Shown in pieces: positions 60,554 through 64,000 of a stretch of 64,000 nt of DNA. Position 1 is the first letter of the stretch. Each line of letters starts with the position of its first letter. Location of the stretch: the NCBI GenBank assembly GCA_025175895.1, contig CM046004.1, forward strand, positions 5,022,001 through 5,086,000, written 5' to 3'. The translations under genes were made by a program, and so were the position numbers. The DNA is from Wurfbainia villosa (Eukaryota > Streptophyta > Magnoliopsida > Zingiberales > Zingiberaceae). Under the pieces are notes generated by a model, which had not been told where the DNA came from, did no database searches, and saw only the letters and a list, made by a program, of their open reading frames with translations.

Positions 60554-60900
60554 ATCCATATTCTTTGCTAATGGAAATCCTATTTGTTGCTTTTGTCAAT
60601 TTTCAGCTCTTCCACCTCTGTGCTTAGTGGATAGATGGATTAGTGGTTTCTTTTGAACACAACTGTATGTATTTCTCAGTCTCTAGTCAATTTGATGGAA
60701 TCTACTATAAATAAAAGAACTTCTATGACCTGGAAATTTAAGAGGTGCCACAAGTTATTGTGCCTAGTTTATTTTTCAAACCTTGGCTGGTAGGTTATTA
60801 GCCATTTTTTACTCATACGAGACCTGTCTGATTCTGTTGATCAGATACTTGTTTGCAGAATGAGTGAAAGTCAAATACCACTTTGTTCCTACAAGTCCGT

Positions 60901-61143
60901 GCAGATTTATCTGGTTTTTGGCAAGCATATTAAGCAAGCCTTTCATTTTCACTTATTTCTCTTTTATTTCACCCTTTGGTACTTAATGAGAACATTGATA
61001 TGTACAGGTATACTCCAGTCTATGCAGATTCATCTGGTTTTTGGTAAGCATATTAAGCAAGCCTTTCATTTTCACTTATTTCTCTTTTATTTCACCCTTT
61101 GGTACTTAATGAGAACATTGATGTACAGGTATGCTCAAGTCTA
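60901..61143. repeat. Tandem duplication of about 121 bp in the DUF641 3' flank
   Basis: 60901-61023 and 61024-61143 are nearly identical, running from GCAGATTYATCTGGTTTTTG to GTACAGGTATRCTCMAGTCTA. Few differences suggest a recent event. Confidence 0.92.
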
Positions 61144-61299
61144 CAATGCTTGGACTTCGATAGTTTGATATTTCAGAACTATGGCTCTACTATTCCTGCA
61201 TGTATAAATATGCAGATATGCCCTCAATTCTTTTGAAATTAAGATCAATATTTATGGCTAGAATCTGTAATAAATATTTATGTTTTATTTATGCCACAG

Positions 61300-61465
61300 A
61301 GCCTTTCTTATACCTGCCAGCATGGTGGAGCAGGTATTTCCTCCTCTCTGTTTTTTTATTTGTTTTTTCTGTTGGTTGAGAAAGGTTGTTGAAAGGCAGC
61401 TTTCTGAGATTGAGGATGGATTCCTTTCTTATACTGCCAGCATGTAGGTGAAGCAGGTATTTCCA
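61300..61465. repeat. Second duplicated segment, about 40 bp, in the same flank
   Basis: CCTTTCTTATACCTGCCAGC near 61301 and CCTTTCTTATACTGCCAGC near 61422 each continue to GAAGCAGGTATTTCC-like sequence, with an offset of about 120 bp. Confidence 0.75.
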
Positions 61466-63166
61466 TATTTTAAGATTCCTGTTCTGAAGCTGGAGATGAT
61501 GCTCAGAAATGAGGTTCATGGTTTTGAGTTTTCTTTTAAAAATTTTTCTGAAATGACACGCTGCTGTTAATTAAGTTCAGAATTTGTTTACATGAAGGTA
61601 ATTTTGGTTTGCTACCAGTAACTTTCAACAAATATCTTCGAGATACACTAGTGAGAGAGGAACCTACTTGCTCCATTGCTCTTTACTTTTCCTTGTCGGA
61701 AATGCTTTGACAACTTTGTCAGAATGTTTTGGTGAATAATCTGATTTCAGGAAATACATTAGGAGTATGGCTCTTGACTCAGAAAACAGGTTGAATTTGC
61801 ACGTCCTTTACGCATAGCTATTCCTTATATCTTATTTTAAGGACCATTATGGAACGTGCCTACCAATTTGGTCTAGGTGCAAGTCAAACCTAGCTTTGTC
61901 ATCAATGGCTGATAGATTTCTTAATCAGTACGGGAGTAATTCACACTGACTAAACATGCGTAATCATAGATATGTTTTCTGTAACTACTTGTGTATTTTG
62001 CCACATATTGTATTTTAGTTTACATGTTGATTATTATAGGATGAAATACCCATTGTTGCTATTCATCCTCCAACCCCTACAAGAACATACGAAGCATTTT
62101 TGGCCTAGATTGTATCTACGAATTTAGTAATTAGACTCTGGATCAGACTTGTGGTAAATCTAAACTGCTTTAAGCTAGGACGTCGAAATTTATGAGATCC
62201 AACCCAAATGGTAATATTTAATCCTTGTCCAGAGAAAGTAGCATCTGAAACCCTCTTGACTAGATATCAAGAACAGTTGGTAGTGTACCATATCAGTTTA
62301 AAATGAAGCATTTAAAGCATTCAATTCCACTGGTGCTTCAGCAGCAATTGGTTAACCCATCATATAACTAGAAGTAATTTTTGGAAATATGTTTGTCTAT
62401 TTGTCGCCTTTGCTTAGAAGGATCCATATAGTCGATCCCATCTAGTAAGATAAGACTTTGTTATTATTGTTATTGTATTTGTCGCCTTTGCTCTGATCGC
62501 CCAACTGGTGTATTATTTCTTTCCATTTGTCGCATTTCACAGAATGTGCGATGCTTATTAGTTTGATTTTCGTTCAAATTGTGAGTATGCAACATGGGTT
62601 AATATTGCAGACTCTACATTGTTTATCATTTGTGAATTTTACATGCTCAGTAAATGGCCTTCAAATCGTACATCATTTATTGATTGTTTTCGCTATTGTG
62701 CAACTGGTGCTTAAAATATTTGACTGGAGAGGGCCTTTGTTGCGATGAAAGAGAAAAATAAGGGATAGGCATCTTTTGGTTATTAGCAGTAAATCTGATG
62801 TAAGAACGACTTAAATCTACAGACAGTAAAATTATTATCATATATGATTTAGAGATTACAATTCAAATAAGAGAAATCACCTTTTATAAAAATAAAATAA
62901 AATTGCAAATAATAGATTTATCTTCAAAATTTTATGGATAAGAACTTTGTATATGAAACTATTCTTTTTTACTTGTGTAGACAATTTTAGCAATGCTAAG
63001 GGTGGGAGATTGAGTCCTATATGCCAATACCGAAATACATATAACACATTCAGTATGATTATTATATGTTTTTTCAGAATTTATACAATTCGAATTAAAA
63101 TTTTAACGGGAAAAAAAAACTCAGGCTAACTGTGTATTTGATTAAAAAATTTAAAATTAATTGAAT
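61466..63166. other. Intergenic DNA, no gene seen
   Basis: Short frames only. At about 62815-62930 a segment with AAAATTATTATCATATATG and ATGATTTAGAGATTACAA resembles 47430-47540. A short (TA) run at about 63166-63183 leads into the pararetrovirus-like fragment. Confidence 0.5.
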
Positions 63167-63183
63167 TATATATATATATATAA

Positions 63184-63673
63184 TATCTTGACCTAGCTAC
63201 ATCACCTAGAAAAATACAAATACAAGATTTTACCATCGTTCTAAACAAACATCACACTGGATACTCACACCAAATTCATTCTGAACATTCTCATCTGAAC
63301 GCTATAATAGATCTCATTATAGGAGGAAGTCTATCATCAGAAGCAAATCTACAAGACCTACATCATACCTTGGGCCTAATAATAGGTACTCTGAGTAAAC
63401 AACAAGGTCAGCTTAACGAAATTAAATAAAATATTGAATATCTAAACAATTCCCAAGAAAGTCTAAACAGGAAAGTAAGTCAAGTAAATTTTATAAACTT
63501 ACCTAAAAGAAGTGATCTTTTGAACCTGACGCGAATACTGAACGAAAACCAACCTCGAAATTTCGAAATCGAAAACAAAGACCTCTTAGCCAGGGTAGAA
63601 AAGTTTCTAAAAAACTATTGAGTGTCAGTTCAAAGAATTACAAGAACAATTGGGAGATCTTCTCTTTAAATGA
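63184..63673 (+). pseudogene. Endogenous pararetrovirus, first small ORF (badnavirus/tungrovirus P1-like), broken
   Basis: Downstream of a TAA at 63181 a frame runs with a YLDLATSP start and a leucine- and glutamine-rich middle, the general character of the first small protein of badna/tungroviruses (function not well defined). No ATG is seen at its beginning; non-AUG starts are known in tungrovirus, but the 5' end may also simply be missing. The frame is interrupted by TAA at 63427-63429 and by a one-base shift at the A6 run 63609-63614. In the shifted frame it ends at TGA 63671-63673. It is an old, inactive copy. Family assignment rests on layout and a short motif. Confidence 0.55.
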
Positions 63674-64000
63674 ATAGATTGAGTTTTGAAAATACTTATT
63701 ATGAAGAAGCCCTAGAATATTCACAACATTATACAAAAACTAGAGAAGACGGGTATAATAAATTAGAAGTATTAGAAAAAGCAGACCAAATCCTAATACA
63801 ACAAAACAATACGATAATAGCACTGCTAACTTCTCTACACCACAGGATCACGGTACTAGAAACAAAAATCTTCAACATAGAAAAAAATACAGTTGAAGTA
63901 AGCAATATAAAAAATTGGAACCAGTGTATAGAAACACTTAGTAAAGATCTTGGAAAACTATCAACAGGAGGAATAATTAGAAGGAGATCCTCTTCTTATT
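63670..64000 (+). pseudogene. Endogenous pararetrovirus, second small ORF, runs off the window
   Basis: The ATG at 63670 overlaps the stop of the preceding frame in ATGA (63670-63673), a hallmark of the small ORFs of badnaviruses and tungroviruses. The frame is open for 110 codons to the window end, rich in charged residues with heptad-like leucines and isoleucines that suggest a coiled coil. Known second proteins are of similar size and character. What lies beyond 64000 (a large polyprotein would be expected) is not visible, and the length of the whole copy is unknown. Confidence 0.55.

Noticed and set aside
61305..61345. CTGCCAGCATG resembling part of miR167
   Set aside because: Only about a dozen bases match, the 5' end differs and there is no fold-back partner.

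Overview
The window comes from a flowering-plant nuclear genome and is most likely a monocot. Introns are split by GT-AG sites and low-copy genes sit singly between transposable elements (TEs). The two subtilases and the DUF641 gene are strongly GC-rich at third codon positions, as in commelinid monocots, while intergenic DNA is very AT-rich. A badnavirus/tungrovirus-like fragment at the right edge fits a monocot host; a Zingiberales-like origin is only a guess. About five protein-coding loci can be supported and the rest is largely TE sequence. No rRNA, convincing tRNA or CRISPR array was found.

Left third (1-15.5 kb): non-coding LTR-type repeat DNA (1-2.8 kb); a plus-strand Copia RNase H tail with polypurine tract and LTR (2.8-3.6 kb); a decayed minus-strand Copia element (3.6-7.8 kb) with probable LTR/leader to about 8.8 kb; the last three exons of a mitochondrial carrier gene (9.76-10.4 kb); and two GC-rich islands each bracketed by (TA)n (11.2-11.8 and 12.5-13.1 kb), followed by a hairpin, a low-complexity block and a small inverted-repeat transposon.

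Middle (15.5-33 kb): two intronless subtilisin-like protease genes face each other tail to tail (15559-17781 plus, 21609-23852 minus). They share a promoter-proximal TATA box at the same distance from the ATG. Between them lies a solo LTR (18808-20473) with a perfect 5-bp target-site duplication (TSD). Next is a seven-exon minus-strand gene (24487-28160) for a 900-residue TRM/DUF4378-type protein, then gene-free DNA.

TE-dense part (34.8-59 kb): a fold-back element abuts a CACTA terminus. An 8.1-kb minus-strand LTR retrotransposon (35967 to about 44090) has gag but no pol, belongs to the same family as the solo LTR, and carries a nested 635-bp TRIM with a perfect TSD. A long AT-rich desert is followed by the third TA-bracketed GC island (49.6-50.2 kb), an 877-bp non-autonomous hAT with an 8-bp TSD, and a tandem array of about 295-bp units bounded by inverted repeats and split by a 4.45-kb hAT with a decayed minus-strand transposase.

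Right end (59-64 kb): a single-exon DUF641 (GIL1-like) gene, a duplicated 3' flank, AT-rich DNA, and the start of an endogenous pararetrovirus that runs off the window. The host genes show no shared pathway; the strongest theme is nested TE history, readable from TSDs and insertion order.
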